DNA from: Hydrangea macrophylla
Lineage: Eukaryota > Streptophyta > Magnoliopsida > Cornales > Hydrangeaceae
Length of the DNA: 64,000 bases
Assembly (NCBI GenBank): GCA_033977485.1
Contig: CM066997.1
Location: 75,238,634-75,302,633, forward strand
Direction of reading: 5' to 3'
How positions within the stretch are numbered: position 1 is the first letter of the stretch; every line of letters starts with the position of its first letter. Shown in pieces: positions 44,767 to 57,083 of the stretch. The notes under the pieces are model-generated. The model saw only the letters and a list, made by a program, of their open reading frames with translations, was not told where the DNA came from and ran no database searches. A program made the position numbers and the translations under genes.

Positions 44767-45955
44767 TGTCACCCCCCGGCATAGCCAAAATATGGAAAAA
44801 TTTAAAATTTTCATCTTGGACCCATAGGCGCGTGACTGGTTGCAGTACCGAATTGTGCATGACCAAATAATAATAATTAAACGATATAATAAAAGGATAA
44901 AACCATCATTTACTTACTGGAATATATTACAATGAGAAGTCAAAGTACTTAGCTAGTTAATACATTATTATAAATACATCAGAGTCGTTATGGCTCTTGG
45001 CCTTACAAAACTATTACAAAATATATGCTAAGTCTTCTGGTCATAATAAAAAAAACATTTACAGGGGAAAACTACTAGTCTTCTCTATAACTAGCATAAC
45101 CATAGTCATCTTCAGTGTAATCTTCTTCAATGTTTCCTTTTTGCGTAGCTTCATAACCTGGGTACTCCTCACCTGGATAAGCTGGATATGGGAATGTCCA
45201 GCGACATGAACGTCATCAGCTTATGAAAGCTGAGTGAGTAAGCTAAATCAAATGGAACGTATATAGTAAAACACAATAAGATTACATTTACTACCTTTCA
45301 ACATGTCTTTTAGGATATTTACGTTCTCACCGTCGAATTATAACTATTAGCGTACCTGAATACGTATTCGATAGGAATACAAACAATTCAGTAGACCCGT
45401 CTAGACATTCTTAATGCCATTACCATTCATTTCTAACATCCGACGTCATTTATAAACCCAAAGTATCTCTTGCTAACCAAACCATCTTTCATCAACCAAA
45501 ACATCTTTCACCAACCACTTTGTCACGAAGAATCGAAGTGTTAAGGAGTGCAAGAACATCTATTTCGTCACGAAGAACCGAAAGGAGTCTTCACTCAAAG
45601 AATCACCGCTTCGTCACGAAAAACTGAAAGCGTTATGGAGTACAATAACATCCATTTCCTCACGAAGAACCGAAAGGAGTCTTTACTCAAAGAATCACTG
45701 CTTCATCACGAAGAACCGAAAGCGATAAGGAGTTTAAGAACATCCATTTCATCATGAAGAACCGAAAGGAGTCTTCACTCAAAGAATTACCGCTTTGTCA
45801 CGAAGAACCGAAAGCGTTACGGAGTATAAGAACATCCATTTCCTTATGAAGAACCGAAAGGAGTTTTTACTCAAAGAATCACCACTTTGTCACGAAGAAC
45901 CGAAAGTGTTACGGAGTACAAGAACATCCATTTCCTCACGAAGAACCGAAAGGAG
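44767..45955 (-). repeat. Partial Tekay-like LTR, minus strand
   Basis: Read on minus it ends ...GGGGGGTGACA (44767) and contains the AAGCTGATGACGTTCATGTCGCTGG equivalent of the LTR B phrase near 14172. The 5' part is lost at the junction with element D (45956). It includes a tandem array at 45525-45955. Confidence 0.7.
45525..45955. repeat. Tandem array, about 92-bp unit
   Basis: Just over four units, each with CACGAAGAACCGAAAGGAGT and a second, related half-unit CACGAAGAACCGAAAGCGTTA, so an older unit of about 46 bp was doubled. The three plus-strand ORFs in this area are made of these repeats and are not genes. Confidence 0.9.
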
Positions 45956-46247
45956 TGTAGACACCCCATTTTGTTGGCTATCAGATTTAGGAGACCCATA
46001 GTTTGGTGGTTCACAATGATCGAAAAAGACTAAAAAGGATTCCTGGAAGTTAGTTCCATCTCTCAGAATGCTCAGAATGACCAAAATGCCCCTGAAAGCC
46101 CAGAAGCTCCCAGATTTGGACCAAAAGTTCTGGAAACATGCTACGTCATAAGAAAAACAGTAAAATGAGTTTTTTTAAGTAAAATTGGACGAAATCGTCA
46201 GCTCCCGGAGACCCCCGGAAGTCCCGGAAGTTCCCAGAAAGTCCCCG

Positions 46248-46465
46248 TTGACCGGTTTGACCAAGGTTTGACCAAGTTTGACCAGAGTTTGACCAAGTTT
46301 GACCAAAATTGTCCGAATTCATCGGAATCATTCTAAATCATGAGAAAAGTATTAAAACGAGTTTCAAAATAAAATCGAGCGAAAACGTCAGCTCTTGGGA
46401 ACTCCTGGAGATTTCCAGAACTTCCTGGGAATCCCAGGTTTGACCAGTTTGACCAAAATTTGACT
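46248..46465 (+). promoter_or_regulatory. Cluster of W-box motifs in U3 of LTR D
   Basis: TTGACC at 46248, 46257, 46268, 46278, 46289 and 46299 (six copies in 57 bp), then at 46440 and 46449, with TTGACT at 46460. (T)TGAC(C/T) is the core bound by plant WRKY factors. They lie 570-780 bp upstream of the TATA box. A role in stress-induced expression is inference. Confidence 0.7.
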
Positions 46466-46827
46466 TTGGAACCGAGACACCAAAATAATTTTAAAATATA
46501 TTTCACAGATACTAGAGGTCGATAGCTTTCCAACGGTATATCGCACATAATTTCTGGATTTAAAACGAATTTATTATGAATTTTTAAAGGCAAAAAAAGG
46601 CGATCAAATCGGCTTTTATCGCGAATACCGCAAAACTTTTCAAAGTGACCTATCTCTGTACTATTTTTTTATGTAATGTAGACTCCATTACCTTTCCAAC
46701 GGTATATCACAACCTCAGTTTGGAGTTCATACGCATTTTCTGTGAATTTCGGACGAAATAGGGCCTTTTCGTAAATATCGGAACCTCAAGGGGCCTAAAC
46801 AGCATTATCTGGACGAAGGATCAGCAG

Positions 46828-46888
46828 TGCCGCCGTGGCACTGGCCCACTGCCACCGCGGCACTAGCCCAGTGCCGTCGCGGCACTCT
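46828..46888 (+). repeat. Three GC-rich palindromic units in LTR D
   Basis: Three near copies of (C)AGTGCCGnCGnGGCACT, each self-complementary (stem AGTGCCG/CGGCACT), about 140-200 bp upstream of the TATA box. Confidence 0.8.
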
Positions 46889-47030
46889 CCCCCAGAACAG
46901 TGTGTTTTTGTAATTTCTTTTGGGGGTCCATTTTGATTATTTTAAAATCAAAACGACGTAGTTTCATGATTTCAGATGTTTGGGACCAATGGGAATACTT
47001 CTAAAACCCCAAAACCACCCCAAGTTGGCC

Positions 47031-47038
47031 TATATAAA
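47031..47038 (+). promoter_or_regulatory. TATA box of LTR D
   Basis: TATATAAA in GGCCTATATAAACCCCCC, a strong plant TATA context. AAAGTGAGTTCTAAACTT, similar to the donor-like motif of LTR B, follows about 130 bases on. Confidence 0.8.
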
Positions 47039-49248
47039 CCCCCCATTGCTCTTCATTTTGAGGGGAGTAAAATACAAGTTTAGAAAAAGTTTGGGAGAGA
47101 AAGTTGTAGAGATAAGGTTAGAGTAGAGAGAAAAGAAGCTTTCTTCTTTGATTTTTAAAACAAAAGTGAGTTCTAAACTTTGTTTTTACCTCATTACTCC
47201 CATTTACTTCAACATTCAATACACCGAACCACCATTTTAGTGAGCATTTAAGAGAGTGGAAGCTTCTTCCATGTCCAATGTCATTACATATGAGTGAAAC
47301 ACCATGCTACAAGTTCTATATATCATGAATATCATCTATTGATTGTTATCTATTTACTTGCTTGTTTATGTAATGTTCATCTCTTCTCACCTCATTTCTT
47401 TTTGATTTTCTTTATTTACTTACTAGTTCATCATCATCTAAGTGATGACATGAAGTTTGAGGTGAGTGAATCCTTATGGATAGTAGCTCTTAACCTCAAA
47501 AGCATGTTTGATAGATGATGATCATAACTTCAATACCTCCAAGGTATTCTTGAAGTTGTGTTCAAAATAAAAATAAGTTTCTCCAACAATCTTGGAGGTT
47601 CTTGATGATGAGTTGAATGTTGGCATTTTAAGTGGTTATAATCTTTATTGAGTATTGAAAATACACTTCCAAACCTCTATTTCAAAACCACCCTCAATCC
47701 CTCTCATTTTGATTTCAAGAAAGAAAACCTTATTTTCCCCAAAATCTTCAAAACAGTGAGTCAAAACAGTGAGTGAGCTGAGTTCAAAGATTTCTCTAGA
47801 ACTCAATACTCAACATATAGATGCAATGCCACTTGGAAAGACTTCCTAACTCATTGGAGAACACCTTTGATTTTTGGTTTGACTTGGAAGTACTTGAAAA
47901 TGGTCTATTTGGACCCAAATATTCCTTCCAAACATTCTGCCTCTGTTGTCACAGCAGCTTAACTAACTTCCAACTTCTTTTTCAAAACTATTTTCCAAAA
48001 GGGGTATTCCCAACTTATTTTTTCCTTAAACTTCAATGTCTTAGGGAACTGTCTGTATAAAATGGGCCTCTAGATCACTCGTTTTCATTTTCTAAGATTT
48101 TTCAACATTTCAGTCGACAGTACGGACTCTATTTCTGAGTGACCTCTGTTGTTCATATGATTTCTCTCAATTTGTGATAGCTATTAAGGATTGGCTTTTT
48201 GGGTTGTGTTCGAGACACAATAAGGAAGATCTCCATAAAAAATCATGCATTGAAAACATTCCTAACCCCTCTTTTCCAATTTTACAAAATCATGTTACTG
48301 TTCTGTCTACTATTTACAGCAAGCACCTTTTAACTTTCATTCTTTGATTTGATGCTTACATGCACTCCAAATTAGTTCATATCTTCGAAAGTAGTTCATA
48401 CTACATTTGTACATATCCCATATTGATTTCATTCATTTATTCATACACCTTTTAGACTTCTAAGCCATTCTAGGATTCCATGCACACAAGACACACTACA
48501 ACCTTAGTACAATCTAGATACATACATTGCATCCATGCAAATATTTGGAGCTTTTGTGACTCCTAATCTAAGAAGATTATAAGGAATTAACTTGATCATA
48601 CGTTCATGTTTTCCTCGATCCAATCTTCCTTTCTCATCCATCCCGGGGATTGAGAGGTCTTCTTTTCTCAAAGAATAACATGCATCATACTAGTTTGCTA
48701 AGCATATTTTGATTTATTTGATTTTTTTGTTTCAAGAACAATTCATGTCCCCTCTAGACTAGGGAAACTTTACTATTTGATATGTGATTAGTGGATTTTT
48801 CCTAGGTTTATTTGTGTGATCTTTCACTTTGCATTGTGTGATACTTGGCTTAGATCTTATGAATGATATCTTATCTTAAGATCTTCCAATTTCATGTTTT
48901 CTTATGTAATGTAATATACTATCATAATATTAATTGCCGAACCATACATAGTATGAGATGATTATTTGGATGCTAATTGAGGCCCGTCGAAAGACGAGAC
49001 GAGTTGAGGGTGTTTTAGTCGCGACAAAGGCTCCTTTCTCTCTCGTACCAAAACCCCGAGCCAAGTTCTTTGGTTATGAAGGACCGGTGCCCTTTATCCA
49101 TTTGGGTGAGTCAAATTAGGTTTCTTGGTTCCTTAAAGACCAAGTGGCGACTCTGTATCTGTTTTCAACAGACCTTTGTTCTTTTTTTGATCAAAATCAA
49201 ACAAGTTTCAAAAGGAAACAAAGCGGTGGAATCCCGGTATCCACAATC

Positions 49249-49266
49249 TGGCGACTCTGCTGGGGA
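49249..49266 (+). promoter_or_regulatory. Primer-binding site of element D (tRNA-Arg type)
   Basis: TGGCGACTCTGCTGGGGA differs by one base from the complement of a plant tRNA-Arg 3' end, the primer known for Ogre elements. Confidence 0.85.
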
Positions 49267-50538
49267 TTTTTATTTTAAAACAAAATAATACAGAGATTTG
49301 ACTCATAAGAAGCATCCTTAAAATCATCTTTTTACTGTGTTTGGTTCACCGCATTGCACTCTTGCATTTTCCCCCTCCGACTGTGTCTGAAACGCGGCGC
49401 TGACATTGTTCAGGTCTTGCTGTGCCAGGGCACAAGTCACCGTTGATACTGTACCTTTTAAGGTATATCAAAAAGAGTAAAAATCTCCGTACTGTCTCTC
49501 CGACGGTATATTGGAACTCTCGTCAACGGACCCTCTTTGACTAAACCCAGCCTTTGCATATAGATTCCTCTAGATCCTTTCATAGGACTGTTCATTTATC
49601 TTTTCAGATAGGACAATGTGATATAACTGCTGTATGCCCTGATGGGATTACCTGAGCGGTGTAGACGCTTATGTGGCATAGAACAGAACCTCTTTCTTAT
49701 GATTCCCAAGGCAATCACTCACATGTGATTACATTGAGTTGACCTGCCTAGGCACCATGACAAGGATGTCTGCTCCATGCTCACAAAGATATACACCGCA
49801 AACCTTGTTTATCAGTCCTAAGACATAGGAGTATGAAAACCTGCTAGACGGTATGATCACTATCACTATATTAACCAGTTTCTCCCAGAAACTCTGTCCA
49901 CATATTCCAGATATAACCATATTAACCAGTTTCTCCTAGAAACTCTGTCTAGATATCCCAGATATAACCATGTTAACCAGTTTGTCCCAGAAACTCTGTC
50001 CAGATATCCCAGATATAACCATATTATCCAGTTTCTCCCAGAAACTCTTTCCAAATATCCCAGATATAACCGTATTAACCAGTTTCTCCCAGAAACTCTA
50101 TCCTGATATCCCAGATATAAACATGTTAATCAATTTCTCCTAGAAACTCTGTCCAAAATTACTCGAAGTATCCCAGAAATCCATGTTATCCTTTGGTGGT
50201 CATACTGGAAAGTAAGGTTAGCACACTCTGTATGGTTAGGACCTTATTTGTTTAACTGCTATCTGTTAGAAATAGAAGCATCATATAGATTAGGGCTTAC
50301 ATCCGCATGCTTGTCCCATTTGCATGCACCATTCCCCATCAATCTGTACGCACTGTCTCGAGTCGGTCCACATCACTGTCTTTGTCTGTCTAAAGTCACT
50401 ACTGTCAAGATCTATTCTAGTCCTCTCAAAATCTGTCAGGTCAGTATAGATTCCCAAGGTCAGCAGTCAGGGTCGTCTTCGTGGGTCAGGAGTTCGGATA
50501 ATCGATTGATCAGAATCAGTCCGACAGCTTACTTCAGC
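49267..50538 (+). other. Untranslated leader of element D
   Basis: About 1.3 kb between primer site and gag. It contains the tandem hairpin array (49870-50160). A frame is open from 50248 into gag, but the part before 50539 has no gag similarity. Minus ORFs at 49729-50054 are translated repeats. Confidence 0.7.
49870..50160 (+). repeat. Tandem array with AGTTTCTCCCAGAAACT hairpins
   Basis: About six units of roughly 56 bp. Each holds AGTTTCT-CCC-AGAAACT, a 7-bp stem with a CCC loop (perfect at 49877-49893), followed by CTGTCCAGATATCCCAGATATAACC or a close form. Later copies vary by one to three bases. Confidence 0.9.
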
Positions 50539-51782
50539 ATGAATAGAGAAGAGTTGGAAAACAAGGTTACTAAATTGGGAGCGACCATAAGCCAGCAGTC
50601 TGACAGCCTAGCCCAAGTTCTGAAGTTCATGGAATAACTGAAGCAGCAGCAGCCGTAACCTCAACCTCCACCCGGGTTTCCACCACCAGGATTTGAACTC
50701 CCCCGCATGAGAATAATAGGGAGGAAGACTGGTTTCAAGGGGTCCCACCGCTTACGTATGAGAAGAAGCTCCAAGAGAAAATGGATAAGGTCGATAAGCT
50801 AGAAAGCGTACTGAGAAAAAGCAAAGGGGTCGATGATTACATGCTAGACCTGAAAGGCCTCTTCGAGCCTATCAAGCTGAAACTGCCAGAAAATTTCAAG
50901 ATGCCTGCCATCGACCGTTTTGACGGAACTGGGAATCCGAAAAGTCATGTGAAGCTATGTATGAGTATCTTCCAGTCCATGGGTTGTACCCACGAGCACA
51001 TTGCGATGTTGTTCCCGCAAACTCTTGCAAAGTCTGCACTATCATGGTTCCTAACCTTGGAAGCCTCCAAAACCCGGGCATGGGAAGACATTGTTCGAGT
51101 CTTCGTTGATCATTACTCCTACAATCAAGAGCTGGATGTCACCATCAGGGATTTGGAAACAACCCGGCAAAACCGCAATGAATCCTTCGCTGCATTTCTG
51201 AGCAGATGGAGGAACAAGGTAGCCCAAATGACTCACCGGTCGATTGAAAAAGAACAGGTAAGGATGCTCATTCGGAATCTACAGCCCCTCTATCATGAGA
51301 AATTATTCTACCAGTCCATCTCCACCTTTGAGGAGTTGTTTGAAGTCGGAACCCGAATTGAAGACGCTATCAGAGAAGGAAAGATAAAAAAGGAAGAGCC
51401 CCCGAGTCAGTCCAGAAGGCCCAACTACTCCCGGAATCCCCCTGATGTCAATGCCCTTAGCAGCCAACCCATGGCGTACCCTTTTAGGCCGTACCAACCC
51501 TCTAGCCAGGCAAACCCCTCCAATAGCCTCTTCCAGAAAAAGCCCCCTCGCAACTTTGCCAAGTTAGAAATCTCTCTCTCCTCAGCTTTAGACCGCCTCC
51601 TTAAAAAGGGCCATCTCCAACTACTCCAACCCCGAAACACCCCGCTCCCGCCAAACTGCGATATGTCCAAATGGTGTACCTACCACCAAGCCCCGGGCCA
51701 CAACACTGATGATTGCGTGCGCCTCCACTATGACATTCAAGACCTCATTGACCAGAACATCATCGAGTCACCACCAAAGTAG
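50539..51782 (+). pseudogene. gag: gag of element D
   Basis: ATG at 50539 (MNREELENKVTKLGATISQQ, a coiled-coil start), a TAA at 50635, then a frame change to the main 333-codon frame at 50781. There: LPENFKMPAIDRFDGTGNPKSHVKLCM, ALSWFLTLEASKTRAWEDIVRVFVDHY and the C-terminal WCTYHQAPGHNTDDCVRLHYDIQDLIDQNII, the Cys/His segment characteristic of Ogre gag. It ends with a TAG at 51780. Gag builds the particle. Confidence 0.88.
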
Positions 51783-52540
51783 CCCCATATTACCCAAAAT
51801 CCTCTACCAAACCACCAAAATGTCAACCTCATTGAGTCCAACCCTGTACCCTTCAACCCTGCTACTTATATCACCCCCTAGGACAAACCTTACCCCTCAT
51901 TGACATCCCGGACTTTGTGGGAATTCATCTGATTGAAGGGGAGAATGACGAGTGGCTGCAACAGCTAGACGATGAGCAAGACTTGTTCTTTCTGGAAGAA
52001 CATGATCTAGGGGTGGTGGACCTCAAATGGTATGACCCCAATAATGAAAGTGATGCTTCTATCTGGGATGAGCCAAAAAAACCATTTGTAGGGACAGACT
52101 GCGACTGGTTCAAAAAGGATGGGACTGTAGAAGGGCCTACTCCTGCTGAAATTGATCATCTAACTAGGTCAGGCCGTCACTACCAGCCTCTGTAGCCTAC
52201 TACTGAAACTGTCGAGAAAGGCCCGATAAAAGATAAGGGGAAGGGTAAGATGGATGAGATCATTGAAGAAGATAACGAGTTGATAAAGCAGCTAAAGAAG
52301 ACCCAAGCACATCTCTCGATGTGGGACATCATGGTAACATCCTATAAGCATAGGCAAGCCATGTTGAATGCCTTGGCTGGAATTGAAGTCCCTATCGACA
52401 CTACACCAGAGGACATAGTGGCTTTCTTGGGCGCACTTACCCCCGACCCAATCACTACATTTTCTGATGAGGACCTGCCACCAGAAGGATCCGCACATAA
52501 CAAGGCATTGTATATCACCGTGGGATGTAACGGACAATAG
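51783..52540 (+). pseudogene. gag-protease linker of element D
   Basis: A frame change near 51900 leads to frame 51917-52540, in phase with protease and broken only by TAGs at 52193 and 52538. It encodes acidic stretches (WLQQLDDEQDLFFLEEHDLGVVDLKWYDP), LTRSGRHYQP, and DIMVTSYKHRQAMLNAL, all usual for Ogre ahead of protease. Confidence 0.8.
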
Positions 52541-53098
52541 GTGCCGTTTTGTCTAGTCGATACGGGCTCTGCCTTAAATGTCTGTGCCCTAAGGACTGCC
52601 ACCGCCTTGGGGTTCAATGTCCTTGACATCACACCATCTGTACAATCTGTGAGGGCCTATGATAACACCAGGAAAAATGTGATGGGAACTGTGTTTCTCC
52701 AAATCCGGGTAGGATCTTTGGTGAGCATCGAAGTCTTTCAGGTCATGGACATACCTGCCTCATTCAACTTGTTGATCGGAAGGCCCTGGTTGCATGTCAA
52801 CAAAGCCGTATCGTCCGCTGTGCATCAAATGATCAAGTACATCCATGAGAAGGAAGTAAAAATCATTCTCGGTAATAGTTGGGGTAATGAAACTTTCCCG
52901 AACTACGCTCCCATCTTTGAAATCCAAATACCTGAGCTAGAAGAAGGAGAAATTGGGGGATTCTTCATGGAAGAAGTCCACATGATCAATGATGAAGACA
53001 AGTTCCCCGAGATCCACTCTGCGGTTGTCAACATCGTCCGCAAAATGAACTACATCCTTGGAATGGGATTGGGCCGACGCCAGCAAGGGATTCGAGAG
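52541..53098 (+). pseudogene. Protease and G-patch start of element D (split by insertion)
   Basis: FCLVDTGSALNVCAL has the catalytic Asp at 52559-52561; LLIGRPWLHVNKAV is the flap-distal motif. The C-terminal part MNYILGMGLGRRQQGIRE is G-patch-like, a feature of Ogre between protease and RT. The frame opens after a TAG at 52538 and is cut at 53098 by the nested element, with GAGAG as target duplication. It continues at 61537. Confidence 0.9.
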
Positions 53099-54468
53099 TG
53101 ATGTTGTCAATATCAAGATATAAAAGTATGCTTATTTATGCTTTACTTTCAAAAGATTTGTAGTGTGGAAAGTAAAGGTCGAACCCACAGAGATTGAATT
53201 ACTACGACTCTTAATTTTAAAACCTAAATCTAATTAATTATGAAAACGAGATTTTGATTTGAATTTTAATTAAACTAATAACAATGAAAATAAATTTAAA
53301 TTACGAAAGCGATTTAAAATTGTTTTTATAAATATGTTTAAGGAACCTAGGATTGCAAATCCACCACTAGCTTCATAATAAGGAATATTTATGAATTACT
53401 TTAGCCTATTAAGTTGGATGATAATGGGGAATTGTAGCTACAAGCCCAATTCCTCCGACAAGAAGATATTCATGGTTCAAGCACCAACATAATCCATCTT
53501 CGGTTAGCACGAATTATCCCACACTAAACTAGGGTTGTGATCTAATCCGTCTAACCTAGGCATGGACTATTCGGACACTTGATAGCACAAATCAATAAAG
53601 CACCATCACATGTAAACAATCTAAACAAGCACAGTAAGAATAGATCGTTGAGCACATCACAGTCAAAATAGATCTAAGACAAGAATAAACTTTGAAAGCA
53701 ATGATTTAATCAATAGAAGCACGATTTATTTATAAAAATCCTCTAAACATGTGACTGTCATCCATACATAATAAAACTAAAATAAAAACATAAATAAAGC
53801 CCTATTCCTCGTCTAGGGCTTCATTGAAACCCTAGATCTATGATCTAGCCGTCCATAGAAGTGATAGATGGCAAGAGGTTGATGGAGGAGGCCATGGAAA
53901 CCCTTGGTCTTCTTCTTCTTCTCCTTGCTTCCCTTCCTTCAATGGCTGGAAGTATGGTTGTAAAATGTGTGTATATTAGTTGCCAATAATGTCTAATCCC
54001 TTAATTGTAACAAAATAGGGTATATATAGATTTACAACAAGTTTTGGAAGCCTTCCTAACCCGAAACGAACTGAAACTGATGTAATTTACAGTCTAGACG
54101 TCGTTTTGCAGTTTCGTTTGCACAGGAGTCTTCAGTATACTGAAATACGCAACTTTGGTTTTTACACATATCGCGCGAGCGGGTCGCGCGAGCGCGACAT
54201 TTGGCCTTCGCGCGCGCGGATCGCGCGAGCGATTTTGGGTTCTCGCGCGAGCGATTTTCTGGTTTTCGCACCCGCGGCTCGCGCGCGCGAACTGGCTTTT
54301 TCAGCTTTTTTTCTTCTGCTTTTTCACCTTATTTAGCCTGGTTTAGGTGATTTCTTCCAAAATCTGTCAGAAAATAAAAAATGAAGTAAAAATATACAAA
54401 AACAGGATAAAAAGGTACTAACAAATGCTCGTTAAGGCGTATAAATAGGATTTGTTCTCTCCCGATCA
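53099..54468 (-). repeat. 3' LTR of the nested element
   Basis: 1,370 bp; minus-strand start TGATCGGG at 54468. Minus TATA box TCTATATATACCC at 54018-54030. Upstream of it, TCGCGCGAGCG-type repeats at 54171-54296. ORFs at 54056-54336 are translations of these GC repeats. Confidence 0.93.
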
Positions 54469-54486
54469 CACCCCCAAACCTACATT
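54469..54486 (-). promoter_or_regulatory. Polypurine tract of the nested element
   Basis: On minus, TGTAGGTTTGGGGGTG stands directly before the 3' LTR; the GGTTTGGGGGTG form is common in Athila-type elements. Confidence 0.75.
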
Positions 54487-57015
54487 TTGCTAGTCCTCGA
54501 GCAAAACTAAAATAAAAACTAACTACTAATAAAATACTACTCCATTTTCGTATGGATCACGACCGCATTTAGCATATGCAACAAGCCTTTTAAACCCCTA
54601 GGTGTCCCTAGTCGGACGAGTGAAGTCTCGTGAGGGTTCTCGTCAACAAGTCACCCACAACCATCTTTATTAACTTATAAATTTAAAAAGTTTTATTCAA
54701 ACAAAAAATAAAACAATCAATACTCCTTATTATAAAACAATGATTTGAAATAGAATAACGAACAAGAAGAAACAGAATCAAACGTTCACCTATATCATGA
54801 AAAACAATCTCAAGCACATGCATCATATAAATCAATAGAGTTCCTCATACAATTGCACGTGTGTGATGTGGTAGTCAAATAAACACGCGCATGTCATGAA
54901 CTTGGAATATAACTCGGATAACCATTTAACTATGTCTCGACTACGAATCTCACAAAGTTAATTACACTCTCAAATGAAACACTCAGAAACATGTGTAATT
55001 TTTTTAATATATGTGAGTAAAAGAAATATGTTTACAAAACGAGAAATGCTCACATATGACTCGAAAAAGACGCATGACACGAAAGAACAGTAGTATCATG
55101 GATAGGATGCCAACAATCAAGAAAAATTAATCATTACCATGTTTTAACCCCCTCCCATCGTTTTCATATCCAAACCATGTTTCCTAGGATCAAATAGGAC
55201 TTTTCAAAGGTTGTAATGTGGCTCAGGCTATGAAAAAGGATAGAAAGGGTTTATTAAGTAGTTTTCAGAATGGCATTGTAAGGCATGTTCAATTTCTTTC
55301 ATTCATCTCTTCTACCAACTTTCATCTTCTCATTCTCTTATTTTCATTCCTTTCAATTTCTTTCCTCTTCTTTTTTTTCTTTTCTCTTTTTTCAACCTTC
55401 CTCTTCTTTATTTTTCAATATATTTCTGTTTCCTTTTCCTTTTCTTGCTTCTCAAATGATTATTCATCGAATATCAAGCAACTACCCCAATAGCATCTTA
55501 TTTTCTTCTTCCTTTTCAATACATCACCTTAACACTACTAAAAGGTGACAAATCTCTCAGTGGTGAACTCTGAGTTTGTCAAGTCGGAGCAAAAACAAGG
55601 ATAATGGTAATCAAAGAAAAAAATGGCCTTTTAACGGCTCAAAGGGCGAACTAAGAAAATTTATAATTCTTCGGTCGGTGGTAAACAAAGAGGGCCTAAA
55701 ATCATTTCCTATAGTTATATGGTTCTTCAACATGTACGACGGAAGATTATTTAGCATGGTAACAACTATTTTAACTTGACTATCAACCAAAACAAGAATA
55801 ATGAGACTAAACAACAAGTTAATGCGTTATTTCAATGAAATTCGACAAACACAAAATGTATTTATAACCCTCTAAAAAGAAAAAATAGGCTCAAAAGCTC
55901 ACTGGGCTTAGTCTCCACCTTGTGTTATCTAGAAATCCGAATCATATTATAGTTCACAACCAACATGTATTCAAGCGACTACGTGCAGTGCATAGGTTTA
56001 TGTGCAAATCTATGATATAAAACTACGATTCGAATGATACATATCTTAAAACGTCGCATCATGACTTTAGCAAATATTTAACCACATATTCTCATGTTTA
56101 CCATTCTATAACGAATCACGTTACATACTAAGTAGTATCGAATTAAAATTGCAAAAACCGTAGGTAACATCGTTTATTTAAACACACTTATTGAAAAATT
56201 TTGAAAAAAATCGGTGCATATAATAATGTGCATGTGAGTGCATACCCCCAAACCTAAATCTTTCATTGTCCCCAATGAAACAATAAAACGAAATAAAGGA
56301 GAGTAGGTAAGGAAGGAACGATAATACCTCGATCCCGACAAGCAAAGAACAGGTGAACACAACGGAATATGGCTATAAAGTTCAATGTTACCTGTTACTT
56401 CTTAACAAAAGAAAATTAAACAAACAAAATAATAAAAACAGCTAAAAGAATTATAGCTAAGCTAAACTAAATAAACTATAAGAAGAAACAAAACTATAAA
56501 GATTCACAAGAAAATAAACTTAGAAAAGAAAATAAAACATACTATAAAATAAAACATAACCAGAATTAAGAAAACAATCAAAGACTCGATCTAAAAATAC
56601 CTAAGAAACAAAAATAGAAAAATAAAAACTGTGTGACATGTGTGGGAGGAAGAACACAGAAAAGAAAAACAAAAATCAAGAAAAGGGGAAATCGCGCGAG
56701 CGGCTGTGGCGCGCGCGAATCCCGAATTTTTATTTTATTTTTTTTAATCAATATCTCGCGCGAGCAAGGTACCTCGCGCCCGCGATTCCAGGCGCGAGGA
56801 GAACCTGAGGGCTCATATAAAGAAAACGAAAGAAAAAACACTAAGGCACATTCTCACGCCAGCGGACCGCGCGAGCGACGTCTCGCGCGAGCGGGTCGCG
56901 CGCGCGAGTTCAGTTTTTTCCATTTTGTGGCTCCAACCCCCAAACCTGTCCAGAATGTCCAAAACAGACTCAAACAAACTCAAAAATGACCAAAAATAAG
57001 AAAAACGAACGAACT
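54487..57015 (-). other. Non-coding 3' region of the nested element, pol missing
   Basis: 2.5 kb without a credible ORF on either strand. It has a plus-strand CT-rich tract at 55285-55460 (purine-rich in the RNA), an A-rich tract at 56400-56560, and CGCGCGAGCG repeats at 56694-56906 like those of the LTR. RT, RNase H and integrase motifs are absent. Confidence 0.8.
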
Positions 57016-57019
57016 AAAG

Positions 57020-57037
57020 CTTGGGTTGCCTCCCAAG
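57020..57037 (-). other. Stem-loop after the gag-protease stop
   Basis: On minus, CTTGGGAGGCAACCCAAG folds with a perfect 6-bp stem (CTTGGG/CCCAAG) and an AGGCAA loop, 46 bases downstream of the stop codon. Its role is unknown. Confidence 0.75.
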
Positions 57038-57083
57038 AAGCGCTAACTTTTACGTCTTCAGCTAGACCTTTCTAGCTCAAGAT

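Larger units (their letters stand above)
45956..49245 (+). repeat. 5' LTR of element D
   Basis: About 3.3 kb from TGTAGACACCCC to the CACA before the primer site; such length is typical of Ogre. It contains the W-box cluster, GC-rich palindromes, a TATA box and a pyrimidine-rich leader. ORFs at 47294-47518 and 47821-48060 lie in LTR DNA and encode nothing known. 47380-49230 is repeated in inverted form at 39531-41395. Confidence 0.82.

Noticed and set aside
49729..50054. Minus ORFs with the repeated phrase WLYLGYLDRVSG
   Set aside because: Antisense translation of the 56-bp tandem units; looks like a repeat protein but has no other support.
54106..54346. Arg/Ala-rich ORFs (also 29978-30175 and 61170-61413)
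   Set aside because: Same LTR repeat of CGCGCGAGCG read in several frames in three copies; no coding constraint.
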